The translations under genes and the position numbers were made by a program. From DTU053 sp012520115 (GTDB lineage: Bacteria > Bacillota > Clostridia > Oscillospirales > Acutalibacteraceae): a stretch of DNA of 64,000 nucleotides. The stretch spans positions 868,001 through 932,000 of the forward strand of contig JBMNNB010000001.1 of assembly GCA_050953725.1 (NCBI GenBank), read 5' to 3'. Below, in pieces: positions 36,301 through 45,010 of the stretch; positions within the stretch are counted from its first letter, which is position 1, and each line of letters starts with the position of its first letter. The notes beneath the pieces are model-generated. The model ran no database searches, was not told the origin of the DNA, and saw only the letters and a list, made by a program, of their open reading frames with translations.

Positions 36301-36998
36301 ATCCACTCGGGACGGTTGCCTGACTGCTTGAAGGCCTCAACAACCTCAAGACGCTTGAGGATACGTGCCCTCTTCTGGCCTGTTGCGCCGTCGTCAAGCT
36401 CCTTGCGAAGCTCGTCGGCAAGCTTGTATACGTCGATTTCACTGAGAAGCTCCTTGATTGCCTCTGCTCCCATGCCTGCACGGAAGGAGTCGGCATCGTA
36501 CTTCTCAACCATATCCTCATATTCTTTGTCGCTTATAATCTGATACTTCTCAAGGGGAGTATCGCCCTTATCTATTACTATATACTTTGAGAAATACAGT
36601 ACCTTTTCAAGCTCTCTCGGGGAGATGTCAAGGATAAGACCCATTCTTGAGGGAATACCCTTGAAGTACCATATATGAGATACCGGAGCCGCAAGCTCGA
36701 TGTGTCCCATTCTCTCACGGCGGACCTTGCTCTTGGTGATTTTAACGCCGCAGCGTTCGCAAACCTTGCCTTTGTAGCGGATTCTCTTGTATTTACCGCA
36801 ATGGCATTCCCAGTCCTTGCTGGGACCGAAGATTCTTTCGCAGAAGAGACCGTCTCTCTCGGGCTTTAAGGTTCTGTAATTTATAGTTTCAGGCTTTTTT
36901 ACTTCGCCGTATGACCAGCCTCTGATGACATCGGGAGATGCGAGACCGATTTTTATTGATTCAAAGTTCAGTTCATTATAATTGCTCTCGTTAAGCAT
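33366..36998 (-). CDS. rpoC: RNA polymerase beta-prime subunit
   Basis: 1210 aa, the normal Firmicutes length. The N-terminal zinc site uses C65, C67, C80 and C83 (CHCGKYK...CERCG). The active-site NADFDGDQMPVH is near residue 460, the trigger-loop region FHTGGV is present, and the second zinc site is CDCGC...C...CIKC. The C-terminus carries an acidic Glu-rich stretch (VEEETEEPSDEAAAEP). rpoC follows rpoB by 87 bases. Confidence 0.98.
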   Translation of the reverse strand: MLNESNYNELNFESIKIGLASPDVIRGWSYGEVKKPETINYRTLKPERDGLFCERIFGPSKDWECHCGKYKRIRYKGKVCERCGVKITKSKVRRERMGHIELAAPVSHIWYFKGIPSRMGLILDISPRELEKVLYFSKYIVIDKGDTPLEKYQIISDKEYEDMVEKYDADSFRAGMGAEAIKELLSEIDVYKLADELRKELDDGATGQKRARILKRLEVVEAFKQSGNRPEWMILDVIPVIPPDLRPMVQLEGGRFATSDLNDLYRRVINRNNRLKKLLELGAPDIIVRNEKRMLQEAVDALIDNGRHGKAVTGPNNRPLKSLSDMLKGKQGRFRQNLLGKRVDYSGRSVIVVGPELKIYQCGLPKEMALELFKPFVMKRLVELDISKNIKSARKMVERGGAEVWDALENIIKDHPVLLNRAPTLHRLGIQAFEPVLVEGRAIKLHPLVCTAFNADFDGDQMPVHVPLSAEAQAEARFLMLASNNLLKPSDGKPVTVPSQDMVLGSYYLTLVKPGAKGEGNVYKDVNEAIMAYEEGDLDLHAQIKIRVVKEFDGEKRSKLITTTLGRVIFNEPIPQDLGFVDRSDPEKAFDLEIDFVVDKKMLSKIVDRCIKVHGMSESAVVLDKIKNQGYRFSTRSGITVAVSDAVIPEKKKAFIEEAERQVDEINESYRNGECSELDRYRLTIKVWETCTKNVTSELTKNLDTYNPLFMMVTSGARGSTSQLSQLAGMRGLIANTAGRTIEIPIRANYREGLNVIEYFISSRGARKGLADTALRTADSGYLTRRLVDVSQDVIIREHDCGCKEGLTVSAILGEEGEVIESLEERLTGRFLLEPLVHPETGELLMGNDRPMTDDDAKRIVKAGINEVVIRSLLTCNSEHGVCIKCYGTNLATGETVTVGEAVGIIAAQSIGEPGTQLTMRTFHTGGVVSSDDITQGLPRVEELFEARKPKTLAIISRIDGVVSFEEIKRAEHVVVTNPEAQEKYLIPYGYRKCVEEGQYIRKGDLITEGSVNPHDILEVLGVQAVHNYLIREVQSVYRLQGVEINDKHIEVIVRQMMKKIKVLDPGSTDLLPGSTVERREFIEANEAVERRAAETGQELQKAVGQPVLLGITKASLATDSFLSAASFQETTRVLTDAAIKGKTDPLLGLKENVIIGKLLPSGTGMKCYSEVSVIPQAKKAVEEETEEPSDEAAAEPIKLTSLADLADLR

Positions 36999-37085
36999 TT
37001 GACCGCTCCTTCTTTCATTGATAAAGTGTTACGGTTCATGATGGTTGTAAAGGCCTTGACCGCATTTGACCGTTACCCGAAGCCT

Positions 37086-40000
37086 TTACAACAGGTCGCT
37101 GTCATCAAGATCTGCGTCAATTTCGTCAAGATCAATATCAAGGTCGTCCGGAAGGTCGTCTTCGGCATCATCTATAAAATCTGCGTCTTCATCCCGATAA
37201 TCCTCATCATCGACTATGATTTCATCATCCGCCAATTCCTCGGCTTCAGTGAAATCTTCGTCGCTTTCGTCGTCAATAGGCTCATCCGCCTCATCAAACC
37301 TGTCGATATCCATTGAAACGGTGCCGTCGCCGCCGCTGACCATGAAGTCTAAGGCGTCACGGTCGCCGCTCCTTACGGATGCGCCTACATCGAAGCCGGC
37401 GGTTATGCCGCCCTCTTCGTCGTCATAGTCCTGCTTGAGGTCGATTGTGTTATTGTATTCGTCAAGAACACTGACATCAAGACCGAGGGACTGAAGCTCC
37501 TTAATAAGAACCTTAAACGACTCGGGGATACCGGGCTTCGGAACATTCTCGCCCTTGACGATTGCTTCATAGGTCTTGACTCTGCCGAGAACGTCGTCGG
37601 ACTTGACTGTGAGAATTTCCTGAAGGGTATATGCGGCGCCGTAAGCCTCAAGTGCCCAGACTTCCATTTCACCGAAGCGCTGGCCGCCGAACTGGGCCTT
37701 ACCGCCGAGGGGCTGCTGGGTGACGAGTGAGTAGGGACCTGTTGACCTTGCGTGAATTTTATCGTCAACAAGGTGCAGCAGCTTGAGGAAGTACATTGTG
37801 CCTATCGTGACGGGGTTGTCGAACTTCTGGCCTGTTCTGCCGTCGTAAAGCTCTATCTTGCCGTCGGGGCTGAGGCCTGCCTGTTTCAGAGCCTCAACTA
37901 TATCAGCCTCGTTAGCTCCGTCGAATACGGGGGTCATTACCTTCCAGCCCAGTGCTCTTGCGGCATAGCCGAGGTGGACCTCAAGCACCTGACCGATATT
38001 CATTCGGGACGGAACGCCGAGGGGGTTAAGAACTATATCAAGCGGGGTGCCGTCGGGCAGGAAGGGCATATCCTCCTGCGGGAGAATCCTTGAAACAACG
38101 CCCTTGTTACCGTGGCGGCCTGCCATCTTGTCACCGACTGAAATCTTTCTCTTCTGAGCCACATAGACTCTGACAACCTTGTTTACGCCGGGGCTTAACT
38201 CGTCGCTGTTGGCTCTTGTGAATACCTCAACATCCACAACAACGCCGTATTCGCCGTGGGGAACTCTTAAGGAGGTGTCCCTGACTTCCCTTGCCTTCTC
38301 GCCGAAAATGGCTCTTAAAAGCCTTTCCTCGGCGGTAAGCTCGGTTTCGCCCTTGGGAGTAACCTTGCCAACAAGGATGTCGCCTGAGTGAACCTCTGCG
38401 CCGATACGGATTATGCCGTTTTCGTCAAGGTCCTTAAGTGCGTCTTCACCGACGTTGGGAATATCTCTTGTGATTTCCTCAGGGCCGAGCTTGGTATCAC
38501 GTGCCTCTGTCTGATACTCCTCAATGTGGATAGAGGTAAATACGTCCTCTCTGACTATCTTTTCATTAATAAGGATAGCATCCTCATAGTTGTAGCCTTC
38601 CCATGTCATAAAGCCTACAAGTACGTTCTTGCCGAGAGAAATCTCGCCGTGGTCCGTGGCGGGGCCGTCGGCAATAACTTCGTTAGCTTCGACGTGCTGG
38701 CCTGCCTCGACAATGGGCTTCTGATTTATGCAGGTACCGTAGTTTGAGCGAAGGAACTTGATAAGCTCGTAGGTATCCGTACCGCCCTCGTCGGCAGCTA
38801 TTTCAATAACGGTTGATGTTACATTTGTAACTGTTCCGGCTCTCTTTGCAAGTACAACAACGCCTGAGTCAACGGCTGCCTTGTACTCCATGCCGGTGCC
38901 GACAATGGGGGCTTCTGTTCTGAGAAGCGGAACTGCCTGACGCTGCATGTTCGAGCCCATGAGTGCACGGTTTGCGTCGTCGTTCTCAAGGAAGGGAATC
39001 ATTGCGGTAGCAACGGAAACTACCATCTTGGGCGAAACGTCCATGAAGTCGGCCTCAGATGCCTCAACCTCTCTGAACTCATCCCTGTAACGGACGGTGA
39101 CCTTGCTGTTAAGGAATCTGCCGTTCTCGTCAAGGGGCTCGTTAGCCTGTGCGATGCAGAACTCATCCTCGACATCGGCGGTCATGTAGACCACCTCGTC
39201 AAGAACAACGCCCTTTTCCTTATCGACACGCCTGAAGGGAGCCTCGATAAAGCCGTATTTGTTTATCCTTGCGAAGGTTGCAAGGTAAGAAATAAGTCCG
39301 ATGTTGGGACCTTCGGGAGTCTCAATGGGACACATGCGACCGTAGTGGCTGTAGTGAACGTCACGAACTTCGAAGCCTGCTCTGTCCCTTGAAAGACCGC
39401 CGGGGCCGAGAGCGGAAAGCCTTCTCTTATGAGTAAGCTCCGCAAGGGGGTTGGTCTGATCCATGAACTGTGAAAGCGGTGAAGAGCCGAAGAACTCCTT
39501 AATTGCGGCCACAACGGGACGGATATTGATAAGAGCCTGCGGGGTAATCTTATCCATCTCCTGAGCCTGAAGGGTCATTCTCTCCCTTACGACACGCTCC
39601 ATTCTTGTAAAGCCGATTCTGAACTGATTCTGAAGCAGCTCGCCTACGCTGCGGATACGACGGTTGCCAAGATGGTCGATGTCGTCGATATTGCCTGCGC
39701 CTTGAGCAAGGCAGTTCAGATAGTTAACGGATGCGAATATATCATCAATTGTAATATGCTTGGGAATAAGGTCATCGCAGCGAAGCTGCATTTCCTCAAG
39801 AAGGGCGGCCTTGTCGTCGCCGCACTTTTCAAGGACTTCCGCAAGAACAACGAAGCGAACCTTTTCATTAATACCGATGGCTTCAAGCTCATCCTCGGTA
39901 ATATCCTCGGGCATATAAGGCAGGGGGTCTACCATGCCGTTGGAGATAACCTTGATTTTAACTCCGTCGGCGTCGATGAAGGCGCTTGAAACGCCGGCCT

Positions 40001-40961
40001 GCTCAACCTCTAAGGCCTTATCACGGCTGATCTTCTCGCCTTCCATAACAAGAATTTCGCCTGTTAAGGGGTCAACGATGTTCTCAGCGGCAACATGACC
40101 CTTAAGCCTGTCGGAAATGGCAAGCTTCTTGTTGTACTTATATCTGCCGACTCTTGAAAGGTCGTATCTGTGCTCGTTGAAGAACAGGTTATCGAGATGC
40201 TGCTGTGCGGAATCTATGGTGGGAGGCTCGCCGGGTCTTAACTTCTTGTAGACCTCAAGCAATGCCTCGGCAGTGTTCTGGGTCGTATCCTTATCAAGTG
40301 TAGCCCTAATTCTCTCGTCATAGCCGAAGAACTCGTCGATTTCGGCGTTTGAGCTAAGGCCTAAAGCTCTGATAAAGGTTGTGATATAGATTTTTCTGTT
40401 CTTGTCTATGCGGACATAAAAGAGGTCGTTCTGGTCTGACTCATATTCAAGCCAAGCGCCTCTGTTGGGGATAACGGTTGTTGTGAAAAGCTTTTTGCCG
40501 GTTTTGTCACGGCTCATCTCATAGTATATGCCGGGTGAACGGACAAGCTGTGAAATAATGACACGCTCTGCACCGTTGATAATAAATGTGCCGCTTTCGG
40601 TCATTATAGGAAAGTCGCCCATATAGACTTCACTTTCCTTGATTTCGCCTGTTTCCTTGTTCAAAAGACGGGCTGTAACACGCATGGGGGCAGCGTATGT
40701 GGCGTCTCTTTCTTTGCATTCCTTGACTGTATACTTTGGCGGATCGTCCATGCGATAATCTACAAAGGTTAATACAAGGTTGCCAGAATAGTCGGTGATT
40801 TCGTCTATATCACGAAATACCTCTCTCAATCCCACATCGAGAAACCATTTGTATGAGTTCTTCTGCACCTCAATAAGGTTAGGCATCTCCATAACCTCAT
40901 TGATACGGCCAAAGCTCATACGGGTTCTTTTGCCTCTTTCCACGGGTTTAACATTCACCAA
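37086..40961 (-). CDS. rpoB: RNA polymerase beta subunit with a long acidic C-terminal tail
   Basis: 1291 aa from the TTG at 40961, which gives the usual MVNVKPVERGKRTRMSFGRI; GGAG lies 9 bases upstream. A TTG two codons earlier is an alternative. The rifampicin region SSPLSQFMDQTNPLAELTHK and KRRLSALGPGG is wild type in form, and GDKMAGRHGNKGVVS and the C-terminal GGKAQFGGQRFGEMEVWAL are intact. After the conserved end (YDDEEG...) there is a tail of roughly 95 residues, very rich in Asp and Glu (DDESDEDFTEAEELADDE and on to LDDSDLL). rplK-A-J-L are not upstream. Confidence 0.98.
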   Translation of the reverse strand: MVNVKPVERGKRTRMSFGRINEVMEMPNLIEVQKNSYKWFLDVGLREVFRDIDEITDYSGNLVLTFVDYRMDDPPKYTVKECKERDATYAAPMRVTARLLNKETGEIKESEVYMGDFPIMTESGTFIINGAERVIISQLVRSPGIYYEMSRDKTGKKLFTTTVIPNRGAWLEYESDQNDLFYVRIDKNRKIYITTFIRALGLSSNAEIDEFFGYDERIRATLDKDTTQNTAEALLEVYKKLRPGEPPTIDSAQQHLDNLFFNEHRYDLSRVGRYKYNKKLAISDRLKGHVAAENIVDPLTGEILVMEGEKISRDKALEVEQAGVSSAFIDADGVKIKVISNGMVDPLPYMPEDITEDELEAIGINEKVRFVVLAEVLEKCGDDKAALLEEMQLRCDDLIPKHITIDDIFASVNYLNCLAQGAGNIDDIDHLGNRRIRSVGELLQNQFRIGFTRMERVVRERMTLQAQEMDKITPQALINIRPVVAAIKEFFGSSPLSQFMDQTNPLAELTHKRRLSALGPGGLSRDRAGFEVRDVHYSHYGRMCPIETPEGPNIGLISYLATFARINKYGFIEAPFRRVDKEKGVVLDEVVYMTADVEDEFCIAQANEPLDENGRFLNSKVTVRYRDEFREVEASEADFMDVSPKMVVSVATAMIPFLENDDANRALMGSNMQRQAVPLLRTEAPIVGTGMEYKAAVDSGVVVLAKRAGTVTNVTSTVIEIAADEGGTDTYELIKFLRSNYGTCINQKPIVEAGQHVEANEVIADGPATDHGEISLGKNVLVGFMTWEGYNYEDAILINEKIVREDVFTSIHIEEYQTEARDTKLGPEEITRDIPNVGEDALKDLDENGIIRIGAEVHSGDILVGKVTPKGETELTAEERLLRAIFGEKAREVRDTSLRVPHGEYGVVVDVEVFTRANSDELSPGVNKVVRVYVAQKRKISVGDKMAGRHGNKGVVSRILPQEDMPFLPDGTPLDIVLNPLGVPSRMNIGQVLEVHLGYAARALGWKVMTPVFDGANEADIVEALKQAGLSPDGKIELYDGRTGQKFDNPVTIGTMYFLKLLHLVDDKIHARSTGPYSLVTQQPLGGKAQFGGQRFGEMEVWALEAYGAAYTLQEILTVKSDDVLGRVKTYEAIVKGENVPKPGIPESFKVLIKELQSLGLDVSVLDEYNNTIDLKQDYDDEEGGITAGFDVGASVRSGDRDALDFMVSGGDGTVSMDIDRFDEADEPIDDESDEDFTEAEELADDEIIVDDEDYRDEDADFIDDAEDDLPDDLDIDLDEIDADLDDSDLL

Positions 40962-41198
40962 GGACAATCACTCCGTTCTTTTTTTCCGTAATGGACACTC
41001 TTTGCTGCATAATATGAAAATCGTCAGTGCTAAAGCTAAAAGCTTACGCCTAAACTTGTCCGCCTGAGGCTCAAATCTAAAACAAAAAGATTTTAAACAT
41101 GGCCCCTTAAAAAAGGCTTGATTTTCATATCAAAGACGGCTATAATTATAATGCTGACATGAAATGGAACATACCACTCCATGATAATGCAGTATAAC

Positions 41199-41227
41199 AT
41201 ATTACACCGGTAGGTTATATTTGTCAA
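41199..41227 (-). promoter_or_regulatory. Promoter of rpoB-rpoC
   Basis: On the minus strand TTGACA (41227-41222), 17 bases, TAATAT (41204-41199). A TATACT a few bases further down is another possible -10. The leader to rpoB would be about 230 bases. Confidence 0.65.
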
Positions 41228-41334
41228 GCATATTTTACAATATAATGTAATTATTTTATTTTTCATTGTCTGACCTTCGCCGTCGTGACATTTTTTTATT
41301 ATATTAATGAAACAGGAGAAAATAAAAATACTCC

Positions 41335-41363
41335 TTGACATTATTGACCGCTGAATATATAAT
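41335..41363 (+). promoter_or_regulatory. Consensus promoter of rpsF-ssb-rpsR
   Basis: TTGACA (41335-41340), 17 bases, TATAAT (41358-41363): a perfect sigma-A match 107 bases before the rpsF start. Confidence 0.9.
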
Positions 41364-41371
41364 TTAATCCT

Positions 41372-41445
41372 GCCGTAATATGACGGCCCGTATTTCCATG
41401 CTTTTTATATGGATTGCGGCATCCTTGCCCCGTCTAAATCGGGGC
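41372..41445 (+). promoter_or_regulatory. Structured rpsF leader, candidate S6:S18 autoregulation site
   Basis: Two hairpins occupy the leader: GCCGT-ACGGC (41372-41387) and GCCCCG-CGGGGC (41427-41445), the second ending 12 bases before the AAGGAGG of rpsF. An S6:S18-binding leader upstream of rpsF is known in many bacteria; whether this leader has the exact motif was not tested. Confidence 0.4.
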
Positions 41446-41469
41446 CATAGTCCAGAAGGAGGTGCAAAA

Positions 41470-41757
41470 ATGGTAAAAAACAAATACGAAACCGTTATCG
41501 TTTATTCCGTTAAGAACGGTGAGGAGTCCATAAAAGAGCTTGTTGAAAAGTTCAAGGCCCTTATCGAGGCTAATGGCACACTTGAGAGTGTTGACGAGTG
41601 GGGCGTTCGTAGGCTTGCTTACCCTATTGATTATCAGAACGAAGGTTACTATGTTCTCTACAATTTCGAGTCAGCAGCTGAGTTCCCCGCAGAGCTTGAT
41701 CGTGTTATCAAGATTACTGACGGCGTTCTTCGTTCGCTGATCGTAAAAAAGTCGTAA
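41470..41757 (+). CDS. rpsF: Ribosomal protein S6
   Basis: 95 aa from the ATG at 41470 (MVKNKYETVIVYSVKNGEES), preceded by AAGGAGG. A longer frame from 41380 overlaps the promoter leader and is rejected. The protein binds 16S rRNA with S18; VDEWGVRRLAYPIDYQNEGYYVLYNF is characteristic. It is first in the usual rpsF-ssb-rpsR operon. Confidence 0.97.
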   Translation: MVKNKYETVIVYSVKNGEESIKELVEKFKALIEANGTLESVDEWGVRRLAYPIDYQNEGYYVLYNFESAAEFPAELDRVIKITDGVLRSLIVKKS

Positions 41758-41770
41758 GGGATGAAGCATT

Positions 41771-42202
41771 ATGTTAAACAATGTTACTCTTATGGGCAGG
41801 CTTGTTGCAGACCCTGAATTACGCACAACGCCCAACGGCATTTCTGTTACTTCGTTTGCAATCGCAGTCGACAGAGGCTATGCGAAGTCAAACGAGGAGC
41901 GACAGACTGATTTTATTGACCTGGTTGCATGGAGGCAAACTGCCGAATTCATTACCAAGTACTTTAAGAAGGGCTCTATGATTGCAGTTGAGGGGTCAAT
42001 TCAAACCCGCACCTATGAAGACAAAAACGGCAACAAGCGCAAAGCTGTTGAAGTAGTTGTAAACAATGTTCATTTCTGCGGCTCGAAGTCCTCAAACAGC
42101 TCGGATTACACTGCTCCGGCTGCTCCCGCTCCCTCATATCAGAGCGGCAATGCAGACGATTTTGCAGAGGTTCTTCCCGCTGAGGACGATTTACCATTCT
42201 GA
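41771..42202 (+). CDS. ssb: Single-stranded DNA-binding protein
   Basis: 143 aa. An OB fold fills residues 1-105 (LNNVTLMGRLVADPELRTT, TDFIDLVAWRQTAEF, YFKKGSMIAVEGSIQTRTYEDKNG). A short linker rich in Ala, Pro and Ser follows, with the acidic tip EDDLPF that recruits repair and replication partners. The gene lies between rpsF and rpsR. Confidence 0.97.
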   Translation: MLNNVTLMGRLVADPELRTTPNGISVTSFAIAVDRGYAKSNEERQTDFIDLVAWRQTAEFITKYFKKGSMIAVEGSIQTRTYEDKNGNKRKAVEVVVNNVHFCGSKSSNSSDYTAPAAPAPSYQSGNADDFAEVLPAEDDLPF

Positions 42203-42227
42203 GTTAATTCAAGAAGGAGGATAGCTA

Positions 42228-42476
42228 ATGGCTTACGAGAAAAATGATAAACGCTCAGGCAACAGAAAAGGCAGAAGAAAAGTCTGCACCTTCTGTGTTG
42301 AAAAGGCTGAGTTTATAGATTACAAAGATGTTGCAAAGCTTCGCAGGTTCGTTTCCGAGAGAGCAAAGATACTCCCCAGAAGAACAACCGGTACCTGCGC
42401 AAAGCATCAGAGGGAGCTTACAACAGCTATTAAGCGTGCAAGGCATCTTGCCCTGCTCCCCTACACAAGCGACTGA
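42228..42476 (+). CDS. rpsR: Ribosomal protein S18
   Basis: 82 aa. GRRKVCTFCVEKAEFIDYKDVAKL, ERAKILPRRTTGTCAKHQREL and KRARHLALLPY are typical. It keeps the cysteine motif (CTFC...C) of zinc-binding (C+) S18 forms. An AAGGAGG RBS precedes it; a strong terminator follows. Confidence 0.97.
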   Translation: MAYEKNDKRSGNRKGRRKVCTFCVEKAEFIDYKDVAKLRRFVSERAKILPRRTTGTCAKHQRELTTAIKRARHLALLPYTSD

Positions 42477-42483
42477 TATTGAG

Positions 42484-42513
42484 AAAGGCGAACGGAAACC
42501 GTTCGCCTTTTTT
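42484..42513 (+). terminator. Terminator of rpsF-ssb-rpsR
   Basis: AAAGGCGAACGG (42484-42495) pairs with CCGTTCGCCTTT (42499-42510) around AAA, then TTT. Perfect 12-bp stem. Confidence 0.95.
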
Positions 42514-42530
42514 ACCCGTTATTGAACTTC

Positions 42531-44033
42531 TTAATCTATGTTTTTTGCTCGCCATTCTTTTAGTGGAATATACTTAAATTGAATATCGTTGGCTTTTTCA
42601 TAGTAAAAATACACACCAATCTTCTGAGAATTGGAATCATGCAGATAATTCGAATAAGGAAATTCGGGAAGCGTTATTACAGTTTCATTATTTTCCATCT
42701 GTTCTTTTATGTGATTAATTCTTAAATCTTCGGTATATGCTATTTTTGCAAATATGAACAAATAATAAGAACACACACATATAAAAAGCATAACAGGAAT
42801 ATGTTTGAAAGCTCTAATATCGATGTCCGAATTATTTAGCACATAACTTATCAAGTTTACTGTTGCTATAACAAGAAATATGTAAGCTGCATAAAAACAT
42901 CTCGGCCCTATTGGTGAAACAAACCATAGCGGCATTCCGACTATCGGAGCAGCAAGCAGGAACAACAAAGCCAAAGATTTTCTCTGCCTATCCTGAACAA
43001 AGAAAAAGACCGTACTCGCTGTAGCAGCAAAAAACAATGAACACGCAATAACATCGATATATTTATTATTTTTCTCCGGAATAAGAAAATATGCCGGCAG
43101 TATTGATAAAATACAGATGTTAATCTTTCTTAACAATTCAATTTTATTATTCTTGTGAACTCCGGATTTCAACAGGATGACTGTACAAATAATAGCAATA
43201 GAGAAAATTAACATGTAGTTTTTCCCGATAGTATATGTAGAGTATTTAAAGTAGTTTCCTTTTGCCATTAATATTAAACCATTTAATCCTGTCCCCATTT
43301 TTCTATAGCTATCCGCACCATCTGCAACAGACATATACACCGGGGATAAAAACATTATCAAAGCACCTGCAATACACCCGAAGAGATAGGTTAAAAGAGA
43401 AACAGAGATTTTTCTATGCTCTATTGAATACCAAACAATCAAAATAATAGATAATAATATGTTGAAGACAGTTATGTTTTCAATAAACAGCTGCGAAGAA
43501 ATTCCTAAAACCAGACATCCCAAAATGCGCCACACATTTTCTTTAATCTTTTCTCCCTTAAATAAGTTTTTTACAAGATATATAAAAAACAATAATAAAA
43601 AAACAGGTGGCACATAATTATAGAATCCGGCAGACCAGGAATAGGTTTGCCTGAAAAATTCAGCAGGGATGCTCATGACATAAATGTAAGATACAAAGAC
43701 ACCAAAGGATGATTTAAAACCAGAGTTCAGAAATGTCAATAAAGCAATTCCGAAAATCACTCCGGTTCTTATAAGAGTATTGAACACGTCAGTCTTACAT
43801 AATGTACTCGCAGCCAGATTTCCTAAAACCCGTCCGTTTAGATGTTGCCAATACTTAACTGTAGAATTTATTACGGATTTCCAGCTCAACCAGTTAATTG
43901 ACCCTTGATAATACCAATCATCCCCTGTCACAGGAAAAAGCGCAACAATAGACAAAGTAATTATGAATACTACTAACAAAATAATGATTTTTGATATTGA
44001 TTTATTTGACAAAGAAAGATTAAGTAATTTCAT
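42531..44033 (-). CDS. Polytopic membrane protein, DUF6056-like (GT-C type)
   Basis: 500 aa with about ten to twelve hydrophobic segments. An N-terminal helix (IIILLVVFIITLSIVALFP) is followed at once by TGDDWYYQG, an acidic loop like the DxD/GDDW position of GT-C glycosyltransferase-like membrane proteins, and later FRQTYSWSAGFYNYVPP. This pattern is common to DUF6056. Base composition is clearly more AT-rich than the flanking genes, which may mean later arrival. It is a single gene with its own promoter. A role in surface polysaccharide assembly is only inferred. Confidence 0.72.
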   Translation of the reverse strand: MKLLNLSLSNKSISKIIILLVVFIITLSIVALFPVTGDDWYYQGSINWLSWKSVINSTVKYWQHLNGRVLGNLAASTLCKTDVFNTLIRTGVIFGIALLTFLNSGFKSSFGVFVSYIYVMSIPAEFFRQTYSWSAGFYNYVPPVFLLLFFIYLVKNLFKGEKIKENVWRILGCLVLGISSQLFIENITVFNILLSIILIVWYSIEHRKISVSLLTYLFGCIAGALIMFLSPVYMSVADGADSYRKMGTGLNGLILMAKGNYFKYSTYTIGKNYMLIFSIAIICTVILLKSGVHKNNKIELLRKINICILSILPAYFLIPEKNNKYIDVIACSLFFAATASTVFFFVQDRQRKSLALLFLLAAPIVGMPLWFVSPIGPRCFYAAYIFLVIATVNLISYVLNNSDIDIRAFKHIPVMLFICVCSYYLFIFAKIAYTEDLRINHIKEQMENNETVITLPEFPYSNYLHDSNSQKIGVYFYYEKANDIQFKYIPLKEWRAKNID

Positions 44034-44122
44034 TTCTAACCCTCAATACTAATGTAAGAATACAAACGATTCTTGCATTAAAGTTAAATTTATCCATTAT
44101 TATCCAAATCAGCCACAATTTA

Positions 44123-44151
44123 TAAATACATTTATTTTACATTTTTGTCAA
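44123..44151 (-). promoter_or_regulatory. Promoter of the DUF6056-like gene
   Basis: On the minus strand TTGACA (44151-44146), 17 bases, TATTTA (44128-44123), about 90 bases before the ATG. Confidence 0.65.
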
Positions 44152-44369
44152 TGATTTGGCAGCATTTTATATATTATCCTGACTGAAAAAAGTCAAATTA
44201 TCTTCTTTTTGCTGCAACTCATTAATATAACAAACTTATTTCGCTTTCAATTCAAGCAATCAAATAACTTAAATATAACTGCTCTCTGTTTCTCCCCAAT
44301 ATTAAAAAAAGCATAAATTCAAATATTTACGGGTACTTTAAGTAATAGGCCTAATCTATAAAAGACCAA

Positions 44370-44394
44370 AGCCCTGACCGTAACAGTCAGGGCT
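44370..44394 (-). terminator. Terminator of mazF
   Basis: AGCCCTGAC (44370-44378) and GTCAGGGCT (44386-44394) form a perfect 9-bp stem 32 bases after the mazF stop; TTTGGTCTTTT follows on the minus strand. The plus strand also has a TTTT after it. Confidence 0.8.
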
Positions 44395-44426
44395 GTTTTA
44401 CTTGTCATCTTCATCTATTAGCCTGT

Positions 44427-44777
44427 TTAAGTAGCGGTAAGTCCAAAACTGACGGATAGTGCCTTATTGATTCGACTCATATCTTCTTCGGGCAGGGCGC
44501 CCATTTTTTCTTTCAGCCTTCTTTTATCCAGTGTTCGGACCTGCTCAAGCAAAACTATTGAATCCTTTGCAAGTCCGCAGTTGTTTGCGTTGACTTTTAT
44601 ATGTGTCGGAAGATTGTTTTTGTATTTCTGACTTGTAATGGCTGCAGCAATTACCGTTGGGCTGAATTTATTGCCTACATCGTTCTGAACTATTACAACA
44701 GGTCTTAATCCGCCTTGTTCTGATCCAACGACAGGACTTAAATCAGCGTAATAGATTTCTCCTCGCTTAACAGTCAT
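44427..44777 (-). CDS. MazF/NdoA-type endoribonuclease toxin, without adjacent antitoxin
   Basis: 116 aa, the length of Firmicutes EndoA/NdoA. MTVKRGEIYYADLSPVVGSEQGG, RPVVIVQNDVGNKFSPTVIAAAIT and LLEQVRTLDKRRL are typical, including the conserved Arg and Thr of the active site. It cuts mRNA at short sequence motifs. A MazE-like antitoxin normally precedes it, but the 253 bases upstream hold no such frame; the next gene upstream is a peptidase. The antitoxin may be elsewhere, or the toxin may be regulated in another way. Confidence 0.93.
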   Translation of the reverse strand: MTVKRGEIYYADLSPVVGSEQGGLRPVVIVQNDVGNKFSPTVIAAAITSQKYKNNLPTHIKVNANNCGLAKDSIVLLEQVRTLDKRRLKEKMGALPEEDMSRINKALSVSFGLTAT

Positions 44778-44988
44778 TTTATCACTCCCCGATAGATTTT
44801 CCTGTCAAAAATATTTTTGCCAGCAGTCTGAAAAATAAACATCCCAAAAAAAATTTTTTGGCGGGAAATTGTCTATGACGAGTCAAGCTATTAACATTAT
44901 ATTAGCCTCTTTTTGATTGCGTACTATCCGCTGATGGCTTTTTTAAAAGCAGCGCTTATTATATTATCCGCATTTTTACCTCCCATAT

Positions 44989-45010
44989 AAAAAATCCGCC
45001 TTTCGGCGGA
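44989..45010 (-). terminator. Terminator of the YqeG-M24 unit
   Basis: On the minus strand TCCGCC, GAAA tetraloop, GGCGGA, then TTTTTT; it lies 20 bases after the peptidase stop. Confidence 0.92.

Larger units (their letters stand above)
40962..41469. other. Divergent control region between rpoB and rpsF
   Basis: 508 bases without a gene. It holds one promoter for each side and about 235 bases of 5' leader before rpoB that contain no recognised gene or riboswitch. Confidence 0.7.
44034..44426. other. AT-rich gap with the promoter of the DUF6056-like gene
   Basis: 393 bases. It contains the promoter at 44123-44151 and the hairpin at 44370-44394. No gene or RNA is recognised. Confidence 0.6.

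Noticed and set aside
41380..41469. 30-residue N-terminal extension of S6
   Set aside because: It covers the leader hairpins just after the promoter and lacks an RBS.
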